The position numbers and the translations under genes are program-made. The notes beneath the pieces were generated by a model. The model did not search any database. It saw only the letters and a list, made by a program, of their open reading frames with translations, and was not told the origin of the DNA. This document shows positions 42,178-54,852 of a stretch of 64,000 nucleotides of DNA, one piece after another (positions within the stretch are counted from its first letter, which is position 1; the number at the start of each line of letters is the position of its first letter). The DNA is from Aplysia californica (Eukaryota > Mollusca > Gastropoda > Aplysiida > Aplysiidae): positions 112,364 to 176,363 of the forward strand of contig NW_004797818.1 in assembly GCF_000002075.1 (NCBI RefSeq), read 5' to 3'.

Positions 42178-42957
42178 CAGTGGGTGCCGCATTCAACGAG
42201 GTCACATTCAATGAGAAGCCGGCTCCAACGAGGCAATCTTTAATCCCCTTTTTTTCCCCTCTATATCTCTTTGTAAATGTACGTCGGCTCCAACGAGGTT
42301 GCAAACAGACCAAAGTCGCTTTCAATGAGGTCGCGATAATAAAAAAAAGCAATTAGTGGCCCCAAAAGCGAAGACTTTTTCTCCTTTCTCTCCTTCTCAC
42401 GCGAAGCACAAGGCCCATCACAGATTCCTAACACATTGTATTGCAAGAACTAGCCTGCCTTCTAATTTGGGCCCCAAAGCCAAGAGGATGGGCGAGGGTT
42501 AGCCTATGGTAGGGATGGGAGGGGGTGGGTGGGAACGCAATGAGGGCTGTGTGAAACTGTATGAACTCTGGATGGGTAGGTCTAGATTACTCTTGACCGA
42601 CACCTTCATTTCTTTTCAATTTTCTTTTCTTCCCCTGATCAGAAAATCCAAGCTCCCGCATTTACTTTATGTAGATCTAAGCCTAGATGTGAGAGGGTAT
42701 GTTTCCACACGAGAAGTGTTCAGGAAAAAATATTTTTTAAATGCAGAAATGACGGTCAGAACACAGCTCAAACACGTGCACACTGATGCTATTTGATATT
42801 TTCGTCATCAGGGGGAACAACTGTTTTAATAACTGGTATTGGAACATCCTATAGATCTGATATAATAACTTGTCTCCTTTCTTTACTTTAACCTTAGTCA
42901 CGTTCAATGAGAGGTCGGATCCAAGGAGGACAACAACGTTGAATGCGACACCCACTG
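42178..42957. mobile_element. TA-type MITE, ATTCAACGAG family 2
   Basis: CAGTGGGTGCCGCATTCAAC and GTTGAATGCGACACCCACTG form a nearly perfect TIR with TA flanks. Related in word use to 38128-38905 (CAACGAGG). Confidence 0.92.
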
Positions 42958-43111
42958 TACAAGATTTTCTGGAATTTAATCTTTTATTAAAAAGAATAAA
43001 GTCTTTACTATTTCAACAATAACATAACGTTTTTACCTTTTCATGTTTCAAAACTCAAGATTTGGTCATGTCGGTGACAAAGAATGTGGACCCCGACCAT
43101 TCGTCGTCTCT

Positions 43112-43174
43112 GAACTATTTTGTCCAAAGTAGTTCCTCTTTACTTAATTAAGTACACTATGGACAAAATAGTTC
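43112..43174. repeat. Perfect hairpin with nested palindrome
   Basis: Arms GAACTATTTTGTCCA and TGGACAAAATAGTTC are exact. The spacer holds the palindrome TACTTAATTAAGTA. Confidence 0.9.
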
Positions 43175-43204
43175 TGAGGCAACACATTGTCAGACTGTAC
43201 ACAG

Positions 43205-43604
43205 AAAGTTAATAGAACAGGGTTTTACCGCGCTCGTAACTGCATAAGGTCATATGAGCGCCAAGGGGTGGGTGTCAACAGAGAAGTCCTTACAGGGAAT
43301 CAGACTTACTCTGCTCACCTCTCCAGCTTCAACAGCACAAAGTCTGCTTCGACTATCAAGAGACACCGGAAATAGCGGGTCACAAGAGAGTGATAAACAT
43401 ACAAAAGAAGTAGAGGAAAATGACAATAGTAAGGATTAGGAGAGAAAAAGCAGCAGTTCCCTGTTGCAGATCAGGCACAGTTATGAGCGTGACATGATGA
43501 ATCAGCCCATTTACAATTCTACAGTGCTTGAACAAGAAATGTCCCCCCTTTGGGAATGGCCTAAAGACACAACAGTCAGTGGCACTGCCCCGGGGGGGTG
43601 TAGA
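43205..43604 (-). mobile_element. SINE family B copy
   Basis: ggttttaccgcgctcgtaac at the tail side, gggtgggtgtcaacagagaa in the body and cagtcagtggcactgccc at the 5' side. Confidence 0.85.
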
Positions 43605-43793
43605 CAGAAAGGACCTAGGCGAAAGAAAGTGAAAAAAAAAAGACCCCACTAAGAGCTAAACCTCCCCTCTTCTCTAACCAGCTTTCCACCAAGTCTGAGC
43701 AAAGATCCAAAGACATACTGCTCTTCCTTTTCATTAGTGACAGAATAGCTAGTTTGGCAAGGGACCTCTCAATGCCTTAAAGATGACCATATA

Positions 43794-43980
43794 CAGTCCA
43801 GCAAGCACACAGCCATCACGGACATAGGGAAACATTACATACCAAACTGATTTTCATGTCCCGACTTATACATGTATATTATTATCTGTATTTTAAACAC
43901 ATTGATAATGAAATTCATATATTATGTGTAACGAAAAGATTACCGCTTCCCGTCGATTTTGCTCTGTGCTTGCCAAACTG
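43794..43980. mobile_element. TA-type MITE, CAGTCTAGCAAGCAC family, copy 1
   Basis: CAGTCCAGCAAGCACACAG on the left and CTCTGTGCTTGCCAAACTG on the right, with TA on both sides. 187 bp. Confidence 0.88.
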
Positions 43981-44393
43981 TATATAAAGCATCCTCTAAC
44001 CCTATTAGAAGAAAAGGACTTGAAAAGATAATATTAATGTACAAGTTAATGTGTTTCTTTCCACTGTCTGTTTTATAAAACCGTCACACCATATTCAAAC
44101 AACACTAGTTTTGCCTTTCTCTCTTCAAACACAGAACAAAATGCAACACATGATCATTGTAACCAAATAATTCAAATATATTTCATAGTCTGCACCGCAT
44201 CTCCATTTCACGGGTTGCTTTTTCAGTCCCACAGGCTTGAGTCTATAATACAATAACAACACAGAAGGGGGAAATATGTTTCAGTGGCATATACACACAG
44301 TATGTGATTGACAAATAGTATCATTCTCCCACAAGCTTCAGTCTATGATACAATGATAACAAGAGGAAAAGAAAACATTTACAGTGGCATATA

Positions 44394-44550
44394 CAGTCTA
44401 GCAAGCACATAGAGAACAGATATTGAGGTCCAGAAATTTTTTCTCATATATATATTCCTTGCATGTATTTAACATGCAAACATAGCGAAATTCGCACAAA
44501 GCGAAAACATTTCCGCATGCCGCCAATTTCACTATGTGAGTGCTAGACTG
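44394..44550. mobile_element. TA-type MITE, CAGTCTAGCAAGCAC family, copy 2
   Basis: CAGTCTAGCAAGCACATAG and CTATGTGAGTGCTAGACTG. TA on the left only. 157 bp. Confidence 0.85.
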
Positions 44551-44639
44551 CATATACACTTGATGCCGCTCTTCCAGGATGAGTCCTAGATGACATTTTT
44601 GGACTTCCAAATCCCGCTTTTCTGTTGAAAGGAAGGGTC

Positions 44640-44710
44640 TTTAGTTAGTTTTATAAGGTTTTACGACGCTTGCATTTGCATTAGATCATATGAGCGCCAA
44701 GGCAAGGGTC
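44640..44710 (-). mobile_element. SINE tail fragment
   Basis: ataaggttttacgacgcttg and tagatcatatgagcgccaag match the shared SINE 3' tail. The body is lost. Confidence 0.7.
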
Positions 44711-45648
44711 CGAATAATTTTAGAAGGAAATAGACATGTATGTTACAGAGTCAGAAGCCCATACCAACACTGCAAGATTATCGAGGAGGCAGGACTTCCA
44801 AATCTTTCACAAAATATCATCCATTGCTGCATAATACAAGTATATTTGCCTGCCAAAGCCAAAGGCCGAATACAGAGTGAATGCCTTATGCGATAAAAAG
44901 CTCCTACAAGTTGGCGAGCAGTTGTAATATACATGGACCTTTCAGTGTCTTATACTTATACAATGTCTCACATGTTCTATCTGTGTCAGCAAGACAATGT
45001 GAGGAACATAACAAGCCCTTGCTTGCTCTCGCTAGACTGTTATTGTGTAAAGCATGCACTCTGTTTCTGACCAAATATGACCTTGTTGCCATGTTGGTTT
45101 CATCCAAACTTTGCAATTCGCCACATCCTGGTAGAGTTACACCACAAAAATATGTTTATCGTAAAAAATAAGTGTATTGAACATACAACGGAATGATTGA
45201 TATATTATTTGTAAAACAAGGTTTGGTTTCATGAGCTAGCTCATTAGCTTCATAATGAGAACTGAACAAATAGTAATAGCACATGTGTATCATCGATTGC
45301 GTCTTTATAGTATCCTTCAAACAGAGAATGAATTAGAAAATTTAACCTGGGTTCAGTTATGTTCAATGTTTTGTAACAACAGGCTTCACACTCACATAAT
45401 AATGCCTTTTAAATATTTTTTGGAAGATGTCTGCACTACAGGTATTCCATAGACATGTATAGCAGAAAAAAAAGAAGAAAAAAGACATTTCCCTGGTGAA
45501 ATCAGCATTACACTTGACACAGAGGGACTTGCTGAACTTCAATGTGTTCAGGTGAGGTTCTGAGTACCAGAAGTACACACATGTGTATCTTTCACCCTGA
45601 TTCATTGTCTAAACCCTTCTTATCTGCTGGGTTTTCAGAGACAAAATA
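44711..45648. other. Intergenic sequence, nothing recognised
   Basis: AT-rich single-copy-looking sequence with no supported exon or element. Confidence 0.4.
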
Positions 45649-45803
45649 CAGTCTAGCAGCATGCACATCGCAAACAGATTTTCAGGTTCTAAATTTTTAA
45701 AATATATCTATTATAAACGTATATTCTTCATATTTAAAACATGTCCTTGTACATAGCAGAATTCATACATAACAAAAAGATTTCCTTATGAGTATGCCAG
45801 ACT
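45649..45803. mobile_element. TA-type MITE, CAGTCTAGCAAGCAC family, copy 3 (diverged)
   Basis: CAGTCTAGCAGCATGCACAT on the left and tgagtatgccagact on the right. More diverged than the other two. Confidence 0.65.
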
Positions 45804-46177
45804 AATGCCATGAAAAAGTATCACATTTTTGTTACAAATGCTGAAAACATCTCTACAAACAAGGAAGATTCTTAACCAGCTAAAACTGTCTCTTCCTTCA
45901 ATGCACACCAAAACATTCTTTCAACCAATCAGCACAGAGGTTTGTTGTTGAGAGCAGATATGGCATTCTCCTAAGATGAAATTTTCCTGCTACTGCAATT
46001 AACAAACTCACAAAGACAAGCTTAGTCGTCATTCTAGTCTCGAGGTCAATAAGTCAGTAAATGTGTCACCTTAGTTTGTTAACACAATGTGCTCTCCATG
46101 ACAGCAAAGGTAATTTCCTGGACCGATATTTTCCCCTCTGTTGGGCAATATTGATAGAATTCGGAGGGGGGGGGGGG

Positions 46178-46530
46178 GCTCAACATCTTTTAAGTCCACT
46201 TAAAAACATATTTCTGTGTGAATTTTATTGAAAAACACTCATCAAAGTCAAAGGCACACAAAAAATGTAAAAATTTTCAGTTTCCACAAACCATACAGCT
46301 TTGGAAGCCACCAAACTTGGGAGGCCATTTTCTCGCTAATTTTACACTTGACACTAGGCAACCCAAACTTTCTTAAATCCCAAATATCTTGGCTTCTATT
46401 CAAGATAGATGGGTATTCTTTTCATTTAAAGCAAGACAAATAAAAACAAGCTTTAACTTTAAGATGATACCCACTCACTTCACCCAAAAACTGACAAGCT
46501 CCTGATTCCACTGTGCCATAAAACATATTA
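46178..46530. mobile_element. Truncated GCGCTCGTCAA-family DNA transposon
   Basis: Begins after a poly(G) run with ctcaacatcttttaagtcc and ends aactgacaagctcctgattc with ctgtgccataaaacatatt. The left end is missing. Confidence 0.65.
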
Positions 46531-46539
46531 TCCTGGTCT

Positions 46540-46655
46540 TTTCTTGTCACCCATCTGTTTAAGATCACTAAGTAAGTTATTCTTTATCAACCCCTGCCTC
46601 TTACGTCTTTTATTTTTCCAGTGAGGGCAAGATGTTCAAGATCTTTACCATTCTT
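46540..46655 (-). mobile_element. LINE 3' fragment, same family as 3039-3784
   Basis: cacccatctgtttaagatca, cccctgcctcttacg and agtgagggcaagatgttcaa align with 3155-3250. Confidence 0.6.
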
Positions 46656-47120
46656 GTTGTTATTAGCACAAACTATGCATTGTATTCCGAGTCCTTAAAA
46701 CCATCACAAGCACCACAAACCTCGGAACTGACATTCAGAACATTCTGTCGTTTTCTTAACCAAAGACAAAGGCATCAATACACTTGATGAAGGCCTTAAC
46801 AAAGACTAACCTATCCACCCCATGGGAAAGTTCAGTTTCTTTCAGTATCGTAAAAGGAGCCTAATTATCAAAACCTGTCAAATCCGCTTTCATAATAACC
46901 AATTCCAGGGAGTGGTCAAGTTTGTACTTTAAATTTAAAGTGAGTCGGCATTGTGTCAACCATACTTTGCAAGAAAAAGAAAAGGAAAATAGTTATAGCA
47001 TATTATGTACTGAAAACTGAAAAGAAGAAAATGATCCCATATGAGGGCCCACCAATCACCGACATTTCAATAGGTGAAGTCAATGTAGTAAGTGAGAAAA
47101 ATTACAAGTTAACAAGTCAA
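46656..47120. other. Intergenic sequence, nothing recognised
   Basis: AT-rich sequence without supported features. Confidence 0.4.
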
Positions 47121-47124
47121 TTAA

Positions 47125-47365
47125 CACTATCCGTACGCTCTGGGGTCATTTTGTACCCCTGGGGTCGTATTCTTCACATTTTAGAATACTTTTAGTACAA
47201 AGATGTCTTTGAAACTTTCAGAATTTCTCAAAAAGTCATTTTGAAAAGACTGCTATGCAAAGCGTACGGATCGGATTAACGAATAAATTTCCTCTTTGGA
47301 AAGTGGTGGCACAGAGTTTCCCACATCGTATTGATACTATACTAAAACACGACGTACAGATAGGG
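47125..47365. mobile_element. piggyBac-type MITE copy
   Basis: CACTATCCGTACGCTCTGGG on the left and ACGTACAGATAGGG on the right. TTAA on the left, a changed TAAA on the right. Confidence 0.85.
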
Positions 47366-47763
47366 TAAAGTAATTAAAAGTAAAAGAAGATCAAGAAAGA
47401 TAAATCTAACATATTGTCAATTCTGAAGAAAAAAGAGCAATAACATTTTCCACACTGATTATATTTAGCTAGAGTCAGTATTGATCACATTCACAGGGAT
47501 GTAGCTAAATATCTGCAGAACTCAATTCAACTCATTTGGAGTCCACTGCGATATAATACATGTATAACAATATCTTGCCAGAACAATAATCACAATCTCA
47601 AAGGAATATAGCCAAAAATAGTTTACAAACAACATACGTTACTCATTATTATATACTATAGATACATTATGAAGACAAATTTGTTTGTCTCTCATTTCTT
47701 TTCTTTTTTGTTGAAAAGACGTGGGGGTGGGAGAGGGTGGGCTGGGCAGAATGTTTCCCAAAG

Positions 47764-47767
<4 letters not shown>

Positions 47768-47801
<34 letters not shown>
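47768..47801. repeat. (CT)n microsatellite
   Basis: About 17 CT units, followed by a GT-rich run. Confidence 0.95.
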
Positions 47802-47804
<3 letters not shown>

Positions 47805-48282
47805 ACTGCGTGTGTATGAATGTGCATGTGTGTGTGTGCGCGTGTGTGAGTGCGTGTATGTGCATAGAGGTACATTTTACATATATAAAAATGCACATCT
47901 TGTATACTCACTGAATAACTTTCACGGGAAACAGAGAGAGACAGATGAGACCTTATGATTCCTTTTTAAATAGTTTCACCAAATGAAGTCAGCCCAAGAC
48001 AGGTCAGTGACTGTTAACCTTTAAATCTGACCCCTGACCCAACGCCTCTCTCACACAGCTGAAGAACCTGTCTCAAGTTTCAGGAACAACCACTCCAACG
48101 TTTTCCTCTCTTCTTACAAGATCTCTCCCCCTTGAGATTTGAGGGGATTGATTTATCTTAAAACTGGCAATATTTCAGCTTCCTAACCAGATAACTATAG
48201 GACTTTAAAAATAAAATACAAAACATATGGTTTAGGAAGTGACTTAAGATATTAAAATAGTCTTACCTTAGATGAAAAGGAA

Positions 48283-48733
48283 GGCATTGTGGTGAAATCA
48301 GGTGCTCGTCAAAATTATGGAAATAGACGAAATCAGTATTTTTTCAGCCATTGGGCAATTTTCTTCAATTTGATTTTTTCAGCTCAAAAGCTTTTATGTC
48401 TATTTCAAATCATATTTCTGTGCGGATTTTACTGAAAAAACGATGATTAAAGGCACATAAAAATGTACATTTGTATTTTCTAAGGACACTCAAAGCTTTG
48501 GAAATACACCAAACTTTGGTGGCCATTTTCTCTCTAATTTCACCTCTGACATCAGGCAACCCCTCACCTCCTTCAGTCGCAAATATCTTAACTTCTATTC
48601 AAGATAGACGGGTACTTTTTTCAACCAGTGTAAGACAACTAAACAAGCTTTAAGACGATATCAATTTAACTCTTTAAGTTAATATAGCCCAAAAATTGAT
48701 GAGCGCCCGATTCCATTGCGTCTTGACACAAAT
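48283..48733. mobile_element. GCGCTCGTCAA-family DNA transposon copy
   Basis: Left ggcattgtggtgaaatcagg, right attgatgagcgcccgattcc with gtcttgacacaaatt. Confidence 0.75.
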
Positions 48734-48805
48734 TATGAAATCATACCAGTCTGAAGTGCAGAAGTCTGCCCACACCAGCCCTCATTTCCCTGCACCTCAT
48801 TGTTT

Positions 48806-48981
48806 GTTTTAGTAGAGGTTTTACGGCGTTCGCAACTGCATAAGGTCATATGAGCGCCAGGAGATTAGAGGTGTTACAAGAGAGTAACAAACATTAAACA
48901 GAAGAAGGGGAGATAAGGATGATAGATGTTTCATAGGAAAGAAGAAGCAAACCACACCAGAGAACCCGCCAACCACCCACT
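48806..48981 (-). mobile_element. SINE family A copy
   Basis: gttttagtagaggttttacg, the hairpin ggcgttcgcaac / atgagcgcc, and gcaaaccacaccagagaacc. Confidence 0.85.
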
Positions 48982-49381
48982 CCTGCACCTCAACTGGCAG
49001 ACTTGTCAAACAGAATCCAAGAAACAGAATAAAATAACATTTTGGCATTCAGTAAAAAAAGCAGGAGTAGCAATACTCTCACATTTTTTGCAGGTATGAA
49101 AATAAAAATAAGCTGAGTGCGGGCTGCATTTAAGTACAATGTATGGCAAAGGTTTTTCCGATGCATGAGAGGAACATAGTCGCTGTCAACACATCCCGGA
49201 GAAGCTCATCATATTGCACGTGATATGAGGGTGAGAGAAAATACATCAATGTAAAAAATATGGCATAAAATGGTTGCGCATGTTTTTATCTAAAACATTT
49301 CTTTCATGTTGTGTCTCAATAAATACATAGAATGCTACATCAATACATCTATTTCGTGTGTGTGTGTGTGTGTGTGAAAGC

Positions 49382-49910
49382 TAGAAACGGGCGGGAAGCG
49401 TTTTTTCCTTCCCGAGCGAGAAGACCGAGAAGCTGACCTACTTCTCACCGGGACCGGTTCCAAGAATTGCTTCTTGTCTCGTGTCCTGAGAAATGCTTTT
49501 CATCTCGAGACCAATTTCTCTTCTCGCCCCGCAGTACGGGCAATCCACTTAGCGAGAAGGCCGGTCGTGGCGGGGATCTAAACTAGGCTAGCCCTGTTGT
49601 GCAGGAGCAGGCGGTGAAGGAAGGTAGGGAGATCTAGGCCTAGGCCCTGATCAACTCCCCACTTGCCTCGTCTCGCCACCCTCTCCCCTCCCTTTCAGTT
49701 TCACACACAGGACGGCACGGTGATGGGTGGCACTGTCTGCATGTCATTTCTCGCCTCTCACTCTCTCTCTCTCGTTACTGTTACTCGTTATGTCAAGCCA
49801 ACGAGCAGTATCACTTCTCGGTACCGGGCAGTAGTTTAGTGCCCGGGCAGCGACGGGAAGAGCATTTCTCGCGAGAAACGAGTACTCGGCTCGTCTCGTG
49901 CCCGCCCCTA
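49382..49910. mobile_element. hAT-type MITE
   Basis: Perfect 8-bp duplication GTGAAAGC on both sides (49374-49381 and 49911-49918). The ends are TAGAAACGGGCGGGAAG and, reverse-complemented, TAGGGGCGGGCACGAG. TAGGG-like ends with an 8-bp target fit the hAT superfamily. GC-rich interior full of gagaag/cttctc words. Confidence 0.9.
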
Positions 49911-49995
49911 GTGAAAGCAGCAAGCAAAGAAAAAGGTCAAAGAATAATTTCACAAAATAAATGGGTAAGAGTTTGTGTACTTTACTTTGTTGTAT

Positions 49996-50180
49996 ATTCG
50001 TACATTCCCAGCACGGGTACGCTTAGTTTCCCCAGTGGACACATTATATTGATGATGCCATTCATAAAGTGCCCTACACCATGCATATTCGTACATTCCC
50101 AGCATAGGTACGGTACGTTTGGTTTCCCCAGTGGAGACATTATATTGATGATGCCATTCATAAAGTGCCCGACGCCTAAA
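49996..50180. repeat. Two-copy tandem repeat, about 93 bp
   Basis: tattcgtacattcccagca...cattcataaagtgccc occurs twice in a row, with a short insertion (acggt) in the second copy. Confidence 0.9.
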
Positions 50181-50189
50181 ATACAAATT

Positions 50190-52258
50190 GTTATTTTACA
50201 GGAAGGGGGAAGAAAGTCAGATTTCCCCTTTTCACTACTACTGCTGTTCATGGGGTGCGATAGTCTTTTAGATTTAGCCCAATATTTTTACTTGTGGAGT
50301 AGAAGCAACTGCTTCTTCATGAACGTTTTTCCCCCACGATGAATAATATACAGAATTTTCTTGTTTTTTTGCTTAAATTGGGAGTGCGAGGGGGGGGGGA
50401 AGGGGGAGGATATTAGGTAGGCCAACATGAAATGACATTACCATTATAATAAACGCTTTTCATGCTCCCTACCCTATCTCTTGGCCTAAACCACTTACTG
50501 CACACAAAAATGTCAGCCACAGATTTCCCTTCCTATATAATGTTCAGAAGTGCGTGTGAAGTATGTCTCTGACCACATAATGAAGGAAATGTAGCCCAAA
50601 GACCATGTTTTCTTGTGTCTTGTGAGACACCAAACTGTTCTGACATTACACACAAGGAAGATGTCAGCTTTACCTACCCTACAGTTGGACACAGTATACG
50701 AACTGGTCATTATAAATGTAAAATACCCACTTCAATCTTGTCAAATTTAAGGGACCACACATCCCAGAGATGTATCTGAACATGTAAGTTATTTCTGGAA
50801 TAAATGCCTGATTTAAAACAAATTATTTAGATGAAAAATATCAGTCTATGTGAAGGAAAATATGAGAATAAATAATATTATAACATTGCTACACATTGTT
50901 TGAAATATTGATCACACAACCACACAAACATCCAATACATCTCTGACAACCAATATAACACACGGAGCTCTCAGTACCTCTTATATAATGTTCCCTGAAC
51001 TTGTGCACTCACAAACACACAAAACATGTAACCACAATCAATACAAAACAGGCAACCACAAACAATACAAAACATATCAAGGCACTCATAACAAACTTAC
51101 AGCTGCTCAAAAACATAACTAGTTTTTACATCAGATATTACAAAACAAAAATCTATTCAGCTCAGTGTAAATGAACGGTAAGCTTATGTGACCTTTATCT
51201 GCATGCTTTTCAACACATCAAGATAATGATGCAGGCACTGCTGAACATATTTCTTTCCATATATTTGACTTTTAATTCTAGAAACTCACAGAAACCATCA
51301 CGATTCCTCAGTGTCTGATAAGTCAAACTTATCATCTATCGCTTGAAAGTTTAAGCAAGAAAGTCAAATTCTTTTAAGAAAACCACATTAACTCTTTTAG
51401 TAATATTCAGTCTAAACACATTGCTGCACTTCACGAGATTTCCGACGTCTGTGAACTAGCTTGGAGACAATTCACAAAAAGTTCACTCAAATTATTGAAA
51501 CAGAAACTTTAGGATCACAGTATTAAACACTTAAATTGTTTGTAATAATATTATTATCGAACAAAAGGAGTAATTTGTGGCTGAAACAATGAATTACATT
51601 TTAAAAATGAGCTCACTCTATTGACAGAAATAATGATATCAAGAACAAGAACAACTCACATCTAAAACTGTAAGGGATTCACAGATATGAGAAAACTTCT
51701 AATATACAAAAATGCAGGAATAGGATGGGGGGAAAATGTTGGGCTTGAAGGGAGGGGAGGAGGTGGGAAAGGGGGGGGGAGCGGGAGAGGAGGAGACTGA
51801 TACTGCCTAAGGCAGAAGTACAAAAGTAAACAATACTCAATAAAGAAAAGAAATATTGTTTCACATCTCTGGCACATTCACTCTCTGGGTTACATAACTT
51901 ACATATATGACACAGTCACATTCTGCAACTTTCAAACTGAGAAAATCTTCTCTTAAAAAGTTGCGAAAAGGAAAATATCTTAGAATTTAAGACAAATCAG
52001 ACCAAACCTTCATTCTTCTCGACACATCTCCCGGATCTTTTGAGTTAAATACACTGCTGCAAACAAACTCGGCAAGAATTTGAAGAAATTATCCTATTCT
52101 TGTGTGGCAAAACTCAGAAGAAACAGCTATGGCTTCAACTGTCACGTTATTATACTTATACAAGGACGTTGTCTCTTGAGGAAGAAGTATCCAAACCTTA
52201 CTGGGCTGCATCAACTGAGACATGCCAACATCAAGTACACTCACGATAATATTCTTTT
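50190..52258. other. Intergenic sequence, nothing recognised
   Basis: AT-rich. A purine-rich run lies at about 51725-51795 and poly(G) at about 50391-50400. No supported gene or element. Confidence 0.4.
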
Positions 52259-52437
52259 GTTTTAGTTTTAGTAGGAGTTTTACAGCACTTGAAACACAAT
52301 ATGGTCATATAAGTGCCGAAGGTTAGAGGTGTTACAAGAGAGTAACAAACACAAAAAAGAAGGAGGGGAGATAAAGACGATAGATGTTTGATAGGAAAGA
52401 AGAAGCAAACCACACCAGAGCACCTGCCAACCAACCA
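52259..52437 (-). mobile_element. SINE family A copy
   Basis: tttagttttagtaggagttt at the tail side; gcacttgaaac and ataagtgccg replace the usual hairpin words; cagagcacctgccaacca at the 5' side. Confidence 0.8.
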
Positions 52438-52742
52438 CTAATATTCTTCATAAAGAGGGACTTTACGTGATATTTAAAGTACAACACATTAGGAGTTTAA
52501 AGAAACTTCTCAAAAAATGACACAATTACCAAGCAACAGCTGGGCGGCCAGAACAGGAACACTGAAAACAACAAATTCTACAGAAGAGAAAAAATTGCAG
52601 GGATAGATCAGATAAATCAGAATTGTAGTATTCCACAATTCAATGTGTCAAAGAGTTTCATTGCATAAGTAACATAAAGTAAATCGTAGCAGACAGGTTC
52701 CTGTACGGTTTGATCTGCCATTCTAAAAACAATTTTCATTAT

Positions 52743-53121
52743 AATAGAGGGTTTTTCGGCACTCGCAACTGCATAAGGTCATATGAGCGCCAAGGGGTGG
52801 GTGTCAACAGAGAAGTCTTTACAGGGAATCAGACTTACTCTGCTCACCTCTCTAGCTTCAACAGCATAAGGTCTGCTTCAACCATCAAGGCACCCCGGAA
52901 ATAGCAGGTCACAAGAGTGTGACAAACATACAAAAGAAGTAGAGGAAAATGAAAAAAGAAGGGATTAGGAAAGAAAAAGCAGCAGTTCCCTGTTGTAGAT
53001 CAGGCACAGTTATGAGCGTGACATGAATCAGCCCATTTACAATTCTACTGTGCTTGAACGAGAAATGTCCCCCTTTTGGGAATGGCCTAAAGACACTACA
53101 GTCAGTGGCACTGCCCCGGGG
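52743..53121 (-). mobile_element. SINE family B copy
   Basis: agagggtttttcggcactcg at the tail side, gtgtcaacagagaagtcttt in the body and gtcagtggcactgccccggg at the 5' side. Confidence 0.85.
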
Positions 53122-53232
53122 ATTATTCTAAAAACACCTATTAACAATATCACTATCAACATGTATCACAGGCAATTGTAATCCACAAAGACAGAGCATT
53201 CCACAGACACAGGGGACACAACATTATCTTAA

Positions 53233-53393
53233 CACTATCCACCCACACAGCGGGCAGAGCGTGCAACGCTTATCCCCACGGACCAGGATACAGATGCGGT
53301 ACACGCTATATCACATCGTCGCCGATCGGCGCCCCGTGGGGAAAAGGGACGGCTTCTTACCATCGCCGATCAGCGTCCCCTGGGGGCAAAGTG
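53233..53393. mobile_element. Possible piggyBac-type MITE
   Basis: TTAA on both sides (53229-53232, 53394-53397) around CACTATCCACC and GGGGGCAAAGTG. The interior has two copies of ccgatcrgcg. Only the outer CACT/AGTG pair is clearly inverted. Confidence 0.5.
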
Positions 53394-53426
53394 TTAAAAA
53401 AAATAAAGAAAACACGATTTCTTGCA

Positions 53427-53432
53427 TTTATT
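53427..53432 (-). terminator. AVL9: Possible AVL9 poly(A) signal
   Basis: AATAAA on the minus strand about 1.1 kb past the AVL9 stop. The 3' UTR would then include the long CA repeat. It is a single motif, so support is weak. Confidence 0.15.
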
Positions 53433-54179
53433 ACATATGTATGTTGTCACAGCATCAGCCCTTTTACATAAATACCACAAGTACTTCTTGATCAGCTGAA
53501 GAAAGATATGTTTTCAGTTATACCTCTGGACTTTCTCATCTCCAGTGAATTCAGCACTTTTTAAGGACCCCCGGGGCAAGTGTTGAGTTCCTGCGTGCTG
53601 TCGGCACCGCTGATCGTTTATGACGCCACAGCGCCAGAAGAGAGAGAGAGAGAGAGATCTCCAGTGAAAATGCTTCAGCAAAGAAGAAAGCAGTATACAT
53701 TCTTGCAAAACTACTTTGTGACAAAGCCGTGACTGTGACAGTTTTATCAGTTCTTTTATAACCAATAACTCAAAACTATATTCATTTCAGAGAAGGTGAC
53801 TATCTCATACAAATGAAAATAATCACACCTAGGCCTGAAATAAATAGAGTATATCTTTCTCTTTCAGCAATAAACATACCCGGAGCAATAAACTTACAAA
53901 TATACACACTTAACTAACACACACATATATGCATTCAACAACACACTTGTGCACAAATCAACAATTCAAAAATGCACATTTCAAATTTCAAAAGCCCACG
54001 TCTCTGAAAAACACGTACTTCAGAAACGCGCTCAACAACACACTCTTAACAACCCAGCAGCAGGTTTAACAACTCACAAACACAGTAGTTCCCATTTCAG
54101 AAACACACCTGCACATTCCAAGAACACAATAATCCAAATCTCTAGGAGAGTAATATCACTCGCTCCCCCCCCCCCCCAA

Positions 54180-54515
54180 AATACACACACACACACACAC
54201 ACGCACACACAGATACACACATACACACAGACACATTTACACACACACAAACACACACACATATACACTCACACACAGATACACACACACACACGCACAC
54301 ACAGATACGCACATACACACACAAACACATTTACACACACACACACACACTTACACACACACAAACACACACACATTTACACACACACACACACATACAG
54401 ACACATACACTCACACACACACATACACTCACACACTTACACACATACACTCACACACACATACACTCACACACTTACACAAATACACACACACTTACAC
54501 AAATACACACACTTG
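54180..54515. repeat. Long interrupted (CA)n array
   Basis: Over 300 bp of CA repeats with regular tacaca/ttacaca/agaca interruptions, just past the AVL9 stop in its 3' flank. Confidence 0.95.
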
Positions 54516-54559
54516 TGACACTCGGGTGACCCTGCTGACATCAAACCAAGGACAGTCCA

Positions 54560-54852
54560 TCAGTTTGCCCCCTTGTTCGAGTCCCCATCCGCGCCCTCGA
54601 TGACCTTCAAATCCTGTGCGGCCGCCCCTGTCTCTTGACCTGCGGCGCATGCCTCATCGCTAAGGCTGGCTGGTTCAACAGACGTCTCATGACCTTGACC
54701 TTCCGACAGCTGGTCATCCCGACCGACCGGTGTCTCAGTAGGAGACTCATCGTCTTGACCGTCTGGTTTAGGAGACGTCTCCGTCTTCTCCGAGCTTCTC
54801 CAGCTGCTGAACCAGCCAGACACGGCAGATTTTGCCGAGGTCAGCGCTCCGC
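54560..54852 (-). CDS. AVL9: AVL9 last exon
   Basis: The acceptor ggtgtgtcctcag precedes GGALTSAKSAVSGWF and SSWRSSEKTETSPKP. The first part matches VGGAFSSAKTAMSSWLS of human AVL9. The tail of about 75 residues is rich in Glu, Asp, Gly and Ser and ends DSNKGAN with TGA at 54562-54560. Its GC content is higher than its surroundings. Confidence 0.9.

Noticed and set aside
43205-43604. Open frames of 60-90 codons with RNCIRSYE-type peptides repeated through the window
   Set aside because: They are translations of the shared SINE tail and body, not of a gene family.
53949-54518. A 189-codon open frame on the plus strand
   Set aside because: It is a translation of the CA repeat (His-Thr repeats) with no other content.
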